A DNA stretch of 64,000 nucleotides from Allopusillimonas ginsengisoli (GTDB taxonomy: Bacteria; Pseudomonadota; Gammaproteobacteria; Burkholderiales; Burkholderiaceae_B), in the NCBI GenBank assembly GCA_005239165.1, contig RAPG01000015.1, positions 34,184 to 98,183 of the forward strand, in the 5' to 3' direction. The position numbers were made by a program, and so were the translations under genes. Below, one piece after another: positions 8,867 to 16,853 of this stretch. Numbering within the stretch: the stretch's first letter is position 1; each line of letters opens with the position of its first letter. Under the pieces are notes generated by a model. It made no database searches and was not told where the DNA came from. It was given only the letters and a program-made list of their open reading frames with translations.

Positions 8867-9579
8867 TGACCGCAACCGCACTCGAAATCAAAGACCTGCA
8901 GGCATGGTACGGAGAATCGCATGTCCTGCATGGCATAAACCTTGAAGTCGCCAAGGGTGAGGTCGTCACGTTGCTGGGTCGCAACGGTGCCGGCCGCACG
9001 ACGACGCTGCGCGCAATACTGGGGCTGACGGGCGACCGCAAAGGCTCAATACGCATACAGGGCACTGAAGTCATCAATTTGCCTACCTACCGCATCGCGC
9101 AATTGGGTATTGGGTACTGCCCTGAGGAGCGCGGCATTTTTGCGGGGCTGTCTTGCGAAGAGAATCTGCTGCTACCGCCTGTAGTAGGTGATACGCTGGG
9201 CGGCGGCATGTCTCTGGCCGAAATCTATGAAATGTTTCCCAACCTTGAAGAGCGCAGACACTCGCCTGGCACACGCCTTTCAGGAGGCGAGCAACAAATG
9301 CTGGCCGTCGCCCGCATATTGCGCACTGGCGCCAACCTGCTGCTGCTCGATGAAATATCCGAAGGGCTTGCCCCGGTAATCGTGCAAGCGCTGGCCCGCA
9401 TGATTTCCACCCTCAAAGAAAAGGGTTACACCATCTTGATGGTCGAGCAAAACTTCCATTTTGCCGCCCCACTTGCCGATCGCTTTTATGTCATAGAGCA
9501 CGGACAGGTCGTCGAACACTTTGCCGCCTCCGAACTGGCGGCCAGGCAAAACGATCTGAACACTTTGCTTGGCGTGTAA
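8866..9579 (+). CDS. livF: Liv-type ABC transporter ATPase, LivF subunit, with Arg in Walker A (system 1)
   Basis: Second ATPase of the importer, 237 residues. The fold and order of motifs are LivF: Walker A, PEERGIFAGLSCEENL, signature RLSGGEQQMLAVARIL, Walker B LLLLDE and switch MVEQNFHFA. Two residues depart from the rule. Walker A is GRNGAGRTTT, with a CGC arginine where the phosphate-binding lysine normally stands, and the base after the catalytic Glu is Ile (DEISEGLAP rather than DEPSLGLAP). The frame is clean and the rest is well conserved, so this is not decay. I recall similar LivF proteins in related betaproteobacteria, so it may be a stable subfamily in which LivG supplies the competent site. 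Confidence 0.9.
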   Translation: MTATALEIKDLQAWYGESHVLHGINLEVAKGEVVTLLGRNGAGRTTTLRAILGLTGDRKGSIRIQGTEVINLPTYRIAQLGIGYCPEERGIFAGLSCEENLLLPPVVGDTLGGGMSLAEIYEMFPNLEERRHSPGTRLSGGEQQMLAVARILRTGANLLLLDEISEGLAPVIVQALARMISTLKEKGYTILMVEQNFHFAAPLADRFYVIEHGQVVEHFAASELAARQNDLNTLLGV

Positions 9580-9659
9580 GCGCCTGCCTTCCCACCCCGG
9601 CTTCGCCCGGCTCCAAAACATAAGCAATATATCTATATCAACAACAAGGAGACATCACC

Positions 9660-10871
9660 ATGAAGCTACGCACTCTGACTGCGGCGTTGGCATTAACGGG
9701 CCTCGGCCTTTCGGCTCCAGGATATGCGGCTGGCATCTCTGACGATGTCATTCGTATCGGCTTTATTACCGATATGTCCAGCGTCTATTCTGACATCGAC
9801 GGCTCTGCCGGCGCTGATAGCATCAAAATGGCCATCAAAGATTTTGGCGGCGAGGTAAATGGCAAAAAAATTGAGGTGATGGTTGCCGATCACCAGAACA
9901 AGGCGGACATTGCTTCGGCGCGGGCACGCGAATGGTTTGACGAGCAAAATCTCGACATGCTTGTGGGCGGCACTAACTCGGCCACCGCCCTGGCCATGGC
10001 TGCAGTTGCCGCCGACAAGAAAAAACCATTTATTGCGATCGGGCCCGGCTCATCCAACCTGACCAATGCGCAGTGCACCCCCTACACCATCCATTATGCT
10101 TACGATACCGTGGCGCTGGCACGTGGCACCGGTGGTGCCGTGGTCAAAAACGGCGGCGACACCTGGTTCTTCCTGACCGCTGATTACGCCTTTGGTCATG
10201 CACTCGAACGTGACACCACCAAAGTCGTCAAAGCCGATGGCGGCAAGGTGCTGGGCAGCGTGAAGGTTCCGCTGGCAACCACCGACTTTTCTTCGTACAT
10301 GCTGCAGGCACAAAGCTCTGGCGCAAAAATTCTGGCGCTGGCCAACGCTGGCGGCGATTTCACCTCCTCAGTGAAGGCGGCCAATGAGTTCGGCGTGACT
10401 AAAACCATGAACCTGGCAGGCATGCTGGTATTCATTAACGACATTCATGCACTCGGGCTGGAATCTACCCAGGGCATGTATCTGACATCGGCGTGGTACT
10501 GGAATCAGGATGACGAATCACGCGCTTGGGCCAAACGCTTTTTCGACCAGCACAAACGCATGCCATCATTTATCCAGGCAGCCGACTATTCAGCAACCAT
10601 GTACTATCTGAAGGCCATAAAAGAAACCGGTACCGACGACGGTGATACTGTTGTCAAATGGATGAAGTCCAACAAAATAAACGACTTCTTCACCAAGGAC
10701 ACCACAGTACGTGCAGACGGCCGTGTGCTCAACAACATGTATCTGATGCAGGTCAAAAAGCCTGGTGAGTCCAAGCAAGACTGGGACTACTACAACATGA
10801 TCACCAAGCTTCCGGGTGAACAGGTTTACACTTCTGCCGAAGAATCCACCTGCCCCTTGCTTAAAAAGTAA
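9660..10871 (+). CDS. livK: Liv-type ABC transporter periplasmic substrate-binding protein (system 1)
   Basis: 403 residues with a Sec signal peptide (KLRTLTAALALTGLGLSAPGYA, cleavage near residue 23). The mature part is a type-I periplasmic binding fold of the LivK/PBP1_ABC group: IRIGFITDMSSVYSDIDGSAG at the start, then DLGxAxxLVGG-like DMLVGGTNSATALA, and a C-terminal CPLLKK containing a Cys likely paired with the one in NAQCTPY. A strong AAGGAG ribosome binding site lies 9 bases before the ATG. It captures the substrate for the livHM permease. The ligand cannot be deduced from sequence; families of this type bind branched-chain amino acids, aromatic acids or amides. Confidence 0.88.
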   Translation: MKLRTLTAALALTGLGLSAPGYAAGISDDVIRIGFITDMSSVYSDIDGSAGADSIKMAIKDFGGEVNGKKIEVMVADHQNKADIASARAREWFDEQNLDMLVGGTNSATALAMAAVAADKKKPFIAIGPGSSNLTNAQCTPYTIHYAYDTVALARGTGGAVVKNGGDTWFFLTADYAFGHALERDTTKVVKADGGKVLGSVKVPLATTDFSSYMLQAQSSGAKILALANAGGDFTSSVKAANEFGVTKTMNLAGMLVFINDIHALGLESTQGMYLTSAWYWNQDDESRAWAKRFFDQHKRMPSFIQAADYSATMYYLKAIKETGTDDGDTVVKWMKSNKINDFFTKDTTVRADGRVLNNMYLMQVKKPGESKQDWDYYNMITKLPGEQVYTSAEESTCPLLKK

Positions 10872-10880
10872 CGTTTCGCG

Positions 10881-10908
10881 CGCGGCGCTGGCCATAAGCC
10901 AGCCCGCG
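10881..10908 (+). promoter_or_regulatory. Intercistronic hairpin between livK and livH (system 1)
   Basis: GCTGGC (10887-10892) pairs with GCCAGC (10898-10903) over a CATAA loop, and outer CGCGG/CCGCG arms extend the stem. There is no U tract. Such structures behind a binding-protein gene commonly stabilise the upstream mRNA, giving more binding protein than permease. Confidence 0.5.
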
Positions 10909-10952
10909 TTTCTATTGGGACCTGACTGTTTCGTCCACCATTTCATGACTTT

Positions 10953-11839
10953 ATGACTGCAATATTCGGCATACCCATCCAGGCCCTGCTGGGGCAACTT
11001 CTGCTGGGCCTGGTCAACGGCTCTTTTTACGCCGTTCTTTCACTGGGCCTGGCCGTTATCTTCGGACTGCTCAACGTTATCAACTTCGCCCATGGCGCCC
11101 TGTACATGCTGGGGGCTTTCGTCGCCTGGATGGGCTTGCAGTACCTCGGGCTGGGCTACTGGACCATGTTGATCGTGGCACCCATCGTCGTTGGTATTTT
11201 CGGCATCGTTCTTGAACGCACGCTTATCCGTCATCTGTATAAGCTCGATCATCTGTACGGGCTGCTGCTCACATTTGGTCTCACTCTGCTTATTGAAGGT
11301 ATTTTCCGCAGCTTCTATGGCGTTTCCGGGCAACCTTACCCGACTCCCGAATTGCTGAAGGGTGGCGTAAATCTTGGCTTTATGTACCTGCCCATTTATC
11401 GGGGCTGGGTTGTCATCGCTTCAATTATCGTTTGCCTGGCTACGTGGTTCGTAATTGAAAAACCCGCCTGGGAGCCCTGCTGCGCGCCGGCACTGAAAAC
11501 TCCAAGCTGGTTGAGGCTTTTGGCGTTAACGTGCCGCTGCTCATTACCCTTACCTACGGGTTTGGTGTCGGGCTCGCAGGCTTCGCGGGGGTACTCGCGG
11601 CACCCATTATGCAGGTTTCACCGCTGATGGGCTCCAACCTGATCATTGTCGTTTTTGCCGTAGTGGTCATTGGCGGCATGGGCTCAATTATGGGCTCAAT
11701 TCTTACCGGCCTGGGCCTGGGCGTGATTGAAGGTTTCACCAAGGTATTCTGGCCTGAAGCCTCCAACACGGTTGTATTCATTATTATGGTTATTGTGCTG
11801 TTGCTGCGTCCGGCAGGCTTGTTCGGGAAAGAAAAATGA
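10953..11839 (+). pseudogene. livH: Liv-type permease LivH, broken by a one-base frameshift (system 1)
   Basis: Inner-membrane permease of the importer. The first part (from ATG 10953) is a normal LivH: GLVNGSFYAVLSLGLAVIFGLLNVINFAHGALYMLGAF and several membrane helices. After WFVIEK the frame runs into unrelated residues. The second half continues one frame over, through VEAFGVNVPLLITLTYGF to a normal C-terminus LLRPAGLFGKEK at 11839. The break is at an A5 run (11458-11462). One more A would give the family sequence EKTRLGALLRAGTENSKLVE without a gap. A sequencing error, a recent mutation or a -1 slip on the A run would all fit. About 295 residues if restored. The end overlaps livM (ATGA). 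Confidence 0.88.
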
Positions 11840-12816
11840 ACCGTCAATTAATTGCTTACGCACTGGCCATCATCGTGCTTGCGCTGCTGCCGGCGCTGGG
11901 TGCATACCCCATCTTCGTCATGAAGATCATGTGCTACGCCCTGTTCGCCTGCGCGTTTAATCTGCTTCTTGGCTATACCGGTCTGCTGTCATTTGGGCAC
12001 GCTGCCTTTCTGGGCAGCGCCGCCTACGCTACGGGCCACGCACTGGCCGTATGGGGGCTTCCAACCTCAGTCGGACTGCTGTTTGGCACTGTAGTCGCCG
12101 GTTTGCTGGGCCTGGTAATGGGCTTGCTCGCCATACGCCGTAGCGGTATTTACTTTGCCATGATTACGCTGGCCATGTCACAAATGGTGTTTTTCTTCTT
12201 TCTTCAAGCTCCATTTACTCACGGCGAAGACGGCTTGCAGGGCATTCCCCGCGGCGAGGTGTTCGGCATTAATCTGCACAACGACCTGAACCTGTATTAC
12301 CTGGTCATGGCTATTTTCGTCTTTGGCTACTTTGTGTGCTGGCGCGCCATTAACTCACCTTTTGGCCAGGTACTCAAAGCCATCCGCGAAAACGAGCCAC
12401 GCGCTATTTCGCTGGGCTATAACGTTGATAACTTCAAGTTGCTGGCGTTCGTGCTCTCTGCCGCGCTGGCCGGCCTGGCTGGGGCGACCAAGTCGCTGGT
12501 TTTTGTATCTGCCACCCTGTCCGATGCCACGTGGCAGATGTCCGGCATGGTCATTCTCATGACCTTGATTGGTGGCCTGGGCACATTTACCGGCCCTGTG
12601 CTGGGCGCCTTTATTGTGGTCATGCTCGAGAATAAAGTGGGCGAATTCGGACGCTTCCTGGCCCATACAACAGGGGTGGAGTGGTTCAGATCGCTGGGGG
12701 AGTCTGTCACCATTGTCATCGGCCTGATCTTTATTATTTCGGTACTTGCTTTTCGCCGCGGTATCGTCGGCGAACTGGGTGCTTACTTCAAGGCAAAAAG
12801 GGCACCGTCGAGCTAA
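11836..12816 (+). CDS. livM: Liv-type permease LivM (system 1)
   Basis: 326-residue inner-membrane permease, the partner of LivH. It shows about 8-10 hydrophobic segments, the conserved LLGYTGLLSFGHAAFLGSAAYATGH motif near residues 42-65 and AIRENEPRAISLGYNV at about 184-199, the cytoplasmic loop that contacts the ATPases. It starts at the ATG that overlaps the livH stop. A strong terminator stands 27 bases after its stop, closing the livGFKHM operon. Confidence 0.93.
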   Translation: MNRQLIAYALAIIVLALLPALGAYPIFVMKIMCYALFACAFNLLLGYTGLLSFGHAAFLGSAAYATGHALAVWGLPTSVGLLFGTVVAGLLGLVMGLLAIRRSGIYFAMITLAMSQMVFFFFLQAPFTHGEDGLQGIPRGEVFGINLHNDLNLYYLVMAIFVFGYFVCWRAINSPFGQVLKAIRENEPRAISLGYNVDNFKLLAFVLSAALAGLAGATKSLVFVSATLSDATWQMSGMVILMTLIGGLGTFTGPVLGAFIVVMLENKVGEFGRFLAHTTGVEWFRSLGESVTIVIGLIFIISVLAFRRGIVGELGAYFKAKRAPSS

Positions 12817-12842
12817 CGCCTGCATGTGGACAGTGTTCAAAG

Positions 12843-12878
12843 AAACAAGAAAGCCCGGATGACCGGGCTTTCTTGTTT
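12843..12878 (+). terminator. Bidirectional terminator between the two Liv clusters
   Basis: A 16-bp perfect stem (12843-12858 with 12863-12878) with an ATGA loop, GC-rich at the loop end and A/T-rich at the base, followed on the plus strand by T-rich sequence. It can terminate livM, and by symmetry also transcripts from the opposite strand. The 3' arm runs directly into the octamer array. Confidence 0.85.
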
Positions 12879-12984
12879 TCTTGTTTTCTTGTTTTCTTGT
12901 TTTCTTGTTTTCTTGCTTTCTTGCTTTCTTGCTTTCTTGCTTTCTTGCTTTCTTGCTTTCTTGCTTTCTTGCTTTCTTGCTTTC
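12873..12984. repeat. Octamer tandem array, 14 copies
   Basis: Five copies of TTGTTTTC (12873-12912) are followed without a gap by nine copies of TTGCTTTC (12913-12984). All copies within each block are identical. The first unit overlaps the 3' arm of the terminator stem, so the array seems to have grown from the terminator sequence. The period of eight and its position between convergent operons argue against coding. Such an array should vary in copy number by replication slippage. Confidence 0.95.
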
Positions 12985-13076
12985 AGATTTTACTGATGAC
13001 GCTGCTGTAGGTGGGCAGCGTAAAACGGCTCCACGTCAATACAGGCTGCGGCTTATAACAAAAAAGGCTCCACAGT

Positions 13077-13847
13077 TCAGGAATGGTCTTGCTCTTTGCG
13101 CGCCGTGCCCAGGCCCAGATAGCTTTCAATGACGCGCGGATTATGGGCCAGTTCGTTAGCCTTGCCTTCAAGCACAACCTCACCAGTTTCAAGCACGTAC
13201 CCGTAGTCTGCCACTTGCAGGGCTGCACGGGCATTCTGCTCTACCAGCAGAATGGCCACACCGGTACTGCGCAAACGGGCAATGATCTGGAAGATTTCGC
13301 GCGCAATGCGCGGTGCCAGGCCCAAACTGGGTTCATCAAGCATTAACAGCTGTGGCTGTGCCATAAGAGCCCGCCCCACTGCCAGCATTTGGCGCTCGCC
13401 GCCCGACAGGGTGCCAGCCAGTTGCTGACGCCGCTCGCGCAAGCGCGGAAAGAGATCATAGACCTCATCCATGGTTTCGCGCCAGCCATGTTTGCCAGCC
13501 CGGTACAGACGAAAACCGCCCAGCAGCAGATTATCTTCAACTGTCATGCTGCCAAACAGCTCGCGGCGTTCTGGTACCAGCGAAATGCCGTCTGAAACCC
13601 GGCGCTCTACCTGCCAGGCACCGATTTCCGCACCAAGATAATGCACCGAGCCTGAACAGTTGCCTGTACCAGGCAAGGAACCCATGATGGCATTAAGCAG
13701 GGTCGACTTGCCTGCCCCGTTACCGCCGATTACCGTGACGATACTGCCCCGTGCGACGGCAATATTTGCGCCCAAGACAGCATGAACTTTGCCGTAACGC
13801 GCCGACAGATCGGTAACCCGCAAGACGGGATGACGTAGTGCGCTCAT
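13077..13847 (-). CDS. livF: Liv-type ABC transporter ATPase LivF (system 2)
   Basis: 256-residue LivF with all canonical motifs: Walker A GGNGAGKST, PERRELFGSMTVEDNLLLG, signature LSGGERQMLAVGRALM, Walker B LLMLDEPSLGLAP and switch LLVEQNARAAL. It thus contrasts with the LivF of system 1, which has Arg in Walker A. The start at 13847 overlaps the stop of the upstream livM-livG fusion by four bases (ATGA). Last gene of the minus-strand cluster. Confidence 0.93.
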   Translation of the reverse strand: MSALRHPVLRVTDLSARYGKVHAVLGANIAVARGSIVTVIGGNGAGKSTLLNAIMGSLPGTGNCSGSVHYLGAEIGAWQVERRVSDGISLVPERRELFGSMTVEDNLLLGGFRLYRAGKHGWRETMDEVYDLFPRLRERRQQLAGTLSGGERQMLAVGRALMAQPQLLMLDEPSLGLAPRIAREIFQIIARLRSTGVAILLVEQNARAALQVADYGYVLETGEVVLEGKANELAHNPRVIESYLGLGTARKEQDHS

Positions 13848-15679
13848 GCGCCTGCTCCCTGGGCGGATGCAGAAACATTGACGATGTCATCAACCTCATC
13901 ATCCACACCACCAAGGTAGGCTTCAAGCACAGCAGGATCACGCTGTATGACTTCAGGTGTACCCTCGGCCAGCTTGGTGCCAAAATCCATGACGACTATG
14001 TGATCGGTCAGATTCATTACGAAATCCATGTCATGTTCAACCAGGAGTATGCTCATGCCCTCGTGCCGCAGTTGATCTAGCACCTCTGCCAGCGCCTGTT
14101 TTTCTTTGTAGCGCAGGCCTGCAGCGGGTTCGTCGAGCAGCAGCAGCACGGGGTCAGCCGCCAGCGCCCGCGCAATCTCGACGATACGTTGCTGACCCAG
14201 GGCCAGATTGCCCGCCTGCTCATAAAGATAATCGCCCAGGCCCACACGCTGCAGCTGCTGAGCCGCTTCGTGCAGCAGCTCAGCCTCTTCCCGACGCTCG
14301 GCATGCAACAGTGCCGACAACACGCCGACTTTGCTGCGCAAATGCGCGCCCAAGGCGACGTTTTCGAGTACCGTCATGCCAGGCAGCAGTTGTACATGCT
14401 GGAAGGTACGCCCCACACCCAAGCCGGCAATTTCGCGAGAAGGCAAGCCGTCCAGCCGCTTGTCAAGAAAGCGGACCACACCTCGCGTCGCGGGTGTGAC
14501 CCCGGTGATCAGGTTGAACGTTGTGCTTTTCCCGGCACCATTGGGCCCTATAAGGCCCATAATTTCACCGGCCTTAAGCGTGAAACTGATGTCATTGACA
14601 GCGACCAGCCCGCCAAATTCTTTACGGATTGCGTCGACCTCAAGCACATTAGTGCCTTTTTCAGGACGAACTCGCTGCGGCAATGCCTGCGCGGCTGGAG
14701 GAGGCTCTGCGCGGCGGGTCTCAACCACCCCCGTCATCATCGACCACCAATTTGCCAGAATATGCCACACCCCTTCACGTGCATATTGCAGCACCAGCAC
14801 CATGAGCACGCCAAATACGATCAGCTCAAAGTTGGCACTGGTATCAAGCAGAGCCGGCAACACGTTCTGCAACTGATCTTTAAGGGTCAGAATAAGCCCC
14901 GAGCCAAGCACCGCACCCCAGACACTGCCTGCTCCGCCCACCACGGCCATGAACAAGTATTCGATGCTGTAGTTCAGGCCGAATGGGCTGGGGCTGACAG
15001 CGCGTTGCATATGCGCATACAACCAGCCTGAGATGCTGGCAAGTACCGCTGCATAGACAAAAACAATGGTCTTGTAGGTGGCCATATTTACGCCAAACGA
15101 CTCAGCCATGCCGCCCGTGCCCCGCAGGGCGCGTATTGCCCGCCCGGGGCGTGAATCAAGCAGATTGCGGGTGGCCCACATCGCCAGCAGCAGCACCGCC
15201 CAGATCAGGTAATACATATGGCGCCCGCTACCCAGCGAAAACCCGAAAACATTCAACGCCGCAATACCTGCTATACCGTCGTACTGCCCAAGAAAACCAA
15301 GATTGCCGAAAAGATAATAAAGTGACAGGCTCCAGGCAATGGTGCCCAGTGGCAGGTAGTGCCCGGAAAGCCTGAGCGTAATGGCACCCAGTACAAAAGA
15401 GATAAGCAAGGTAACCAGCACGCCAGCTACAAGCGCCAGCCAGGGCGAGCTGCCCAGTGCAGTCGTCATCCATGCGGTGGTGTATGCGCCCATGCCCACA
15501 AATGCCGCCTGACCAAACGACGTCATGCCGCCCACGCCAGTCAGCAGAATAAGCCCCAGCACCACCAGCGCCGACAGTCCCACATAATTAAGATGCGTAA
15601 TCCAGAACTCAGGCGTCACCGGCAGCACAGGCAATGCGGCCAGCAGCACAATCACGGCGATAAGCAGTATGCGATTCAC
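13844..15679 (-). CDS. Fused Liv-type permease and ATPase (LivM-LivG, system 2)
   Basis: 611 residues in one frame. Residues 1 to about 320 are a LivM permease with LTGVGGMTSFGQAAFVGMGAYTTAW and the loop ALRGTGGMAESFGVNMATYKT. After a short linker (about 320-345, RRAEPPPAAQALPQR) the LivG ATPase begins: Walker A GPNGAGKST, QLLPGMTVLENVALGAH, signature LALGQQRIVEIARAL, Walker B LLLLDEPAAGL and switch LLVEHDM. The C-terminal tail is acidic. The fusion tethers one ATPase to its membrane partner. Fusions of this kind are known in some proteobacterial Liv systems. Three bases separate it from the upstream livH. Confidence 0.93.
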   Translation of the reverse strand: MNRILLIAVIVLLAALPVLPVTPEFWITHLNYVGLSALVVLGLILLTGVGGMTSFGQAAFVGMGAYTTAWMTTALGSSPWLALVAGVLVTLLISFVLGAITLRLSGHYLPLGTIAWSLSLYYLFGNLGFLGQYDGIAGIAALNVFGFSLGSGRHMYYLIWAVLLLAMWATRNLLDSRPGRAIRALRGTGGMAESFGVNMATYKTIVFVYAAVLASISGWLYAHMQRAVSPSPFGLNYSIEYLFMAVVGGAGSVWGAVLGSGLILTLKDQLQNVLPALLDTSANFELIVFGVLMVLVLQYAREGVWHILANWWSMMTGVVETRRAEPPPAAQALPQRVRPEKGTNVLEVDAIRKEFGGLVAVNDISFTLKAGEIMGLIGPNGAGKSTTFNLITGVTPATRGVVRFLDKRLDGLPSREIAGLGVGRTFQHVQLLPGMTVLENVALGAHLRSKVGVLSALLHAERREEAELLHEAAQQLQRVGLGDYLYEQAGNLALGQQRIVEIARALAADPVLLLLDEPAAGLRYKEKQALAEVLDQLRHEGMSILLVEHDMDFVMNLTDHIVVMDFGTKLAEGTPEVIQRDPAVLEAYLGGVDDEVDDIVNVSASAQGAGA

Positions 15680-15682
15680 GGC

Positions 15683-16720
15683 TTATTCCTCCTCGTCTGT
15701 CAGCGGTGCACCAAACGAGCGCCACAACAGAACCGGAATGATCAGCGTGAAAACGATAACTTCTTTGTAGGCACTGGCCCAGAATGATGAAAACGCTTCA
15801 AGAATGCCCACGAACAGGGCTCCAGCCAGTGCGATCGGATAACTGACGATACCGCCAAAAATGGCGGCCACAAAGCCTTTGAGCCCGATCAGAAAACCCG
15901 TGTCGTAATACACCGTGGTCACCGGCGCAATCAGCATGCCCGAGAGCGCGCCAATAGCCGCAGCCAAGGTAAAGGTGAGCATGCCTGACATGCTGGTACT
16001 AATGCCCATCAGACGCGCACCGCGGCGGTTTACCGCCGTGGCACGCAAGGCCTTGCCGTAAAGCGTGTGGCCGAAAAATGCCCACAGCGCCAGAATCAGC
16101 ACAAAACACGTGCCCAGCACAAAAAACGTCTGCGCTGTCCAGCTGACTGGACCAATCATGACCTCACCTTCCATGAAGGGCGGCGTGCGCCACCCCTCTG
16201 CACCGAAGAACACCAGCGCTATGCCTGTCAATGCAAAATGAACCGCGACAGAGATAATAAGCAGCACCAGAACACTGGCCTCGGCAACCGGCTGGTACAC
16301 AAGCCGATAGGTCATGGGGCCCAAGGGTATGACCAGCACCAGTGAGAACAGGACGTTAAGCCACAAGGCCGTGCTGTCGCTGACAATGTACGGAGCGATC
16401 AGATACAGCAAAACCGGGAGCAGTAATGTCCAGCTGGCCGTCCGGAACAGGCCGCGGGCACTGTGCGCCCGCATCGCCCCAATGCAGTCGAACGCAAATA
16501 CCAGCGCACCCATGATTAGAAGCAGCGTAACCGTACCCGGTATGCGGCCATTGACCATGTAAGCCAGCGTCAGCGCACCGAACGCAACAAACTCACCCTG
16601 AGGAATAAAAATAACCCGGGTAACAACGAAAACCAGCACCAGGGCCAGCCCGAGCAAGGCATAGATGGCGCCATTCATGACGCCATCCTGCAAGAGTATC
16701 AATACAATTGTTGTGTCCAT
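15683..16720 (-). CDS. livH: Liv-type permease LivH (system 2)
   Basis: 345-residue inner-membrane permease with about eight to ten hydrophobic segments. ILLQDGVMNGAIYALLGLALVLVFVVTRVIFIPQGEFVAFGAL at the N-terminus and RATAVNRRGARLMGISTSMSGMLTF in the ATPase-contact loop identify it as LivH. It is longer than the roughly 300-residue norm because of extra hydrophobic sequence at about 70-130. It is followed by the livM-livG fusion with a 3-base gap and preceded by livK with a hairpin between. Confidence 0.9.
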   Translation of the reverse strand: MDTTIVLILLQDGVMNGAIYALLGLALVLVFVVTRVIFIPQGEFVAFGALTLAYMVNGRIPGTVTLLLIMGALVFAFDCIGAMRAHSARGLFRTASWTLLLPVLLYLIAPYIVSDSTALWLNVLFSLVLVIPLGPMTYRLVYQPVAEASVLVLLIISVAVHFALTGIALVFFGAEGWRTPPFMEGEVMIGPVSWTAQTFFVLGTCFVLILALWAFFGHTLYGKALRATAVNRRGARLMGISTSMSGMLTFTLAAAIGALSGMLIAPVTTVYYDTGFLIGLKGFVAAIFGGIVSYPIALAGALFVGILEAFSSFWASAYKEVIVFTLIIPVLLWRSFGAPLTDEEE

Positions 16721-16767
16721 TACCGGGCAGCCAAGCCTTTAAACAAAAAAATGCGCCCCGGCATCTG

Positions 16768-16808
16768 CGCCAAGCAATACCGGCCCTCTGGGCCGGTATT
16801 GCTTGGCG
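16768..16808 (-). promoter_or_regulatory. Long hairpin between livK and livH (system 2)
   Basis: An 18-bp perfect stem (16768-16785 with 16791-16808) and a 5-base loop lie downstream of livK on the minus strand. A run of seven Ts follows about 20 bases further on (16745-16751 as A on the plus strand). This may be a partial terminator or mRNA-stabilising structure that sets binding-protein level above permease level. Confidence 0.65.
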
Positions 16809-16853
16809 ACTAGATGAGCGTGGCGCTTTAAGCGCGTACGCCGCCGTGGTCCC

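Noticed and set aside
11458..11462. Confident programmed frameshift in livH
   Set aside because: A -1 slip on the A5 run would give the right product, but there is no clear slippery heptamer with stimulator, and a second gene in the window shows the same homopolymer lesion, so error or mutation is the simpler reading.
12873..12984. CRISPR array
   Set aside because: The repeats are directly adjacent eight-base units without spacers and there are no cas genes in the window.
12681..13132. Frames encoding Phe/Leu/Ser/Cys repeats across the octamer array
   Set aside because: The period of eight forces a 24-base repeat in every frame; there is no start signal and it lies behind a terminator.
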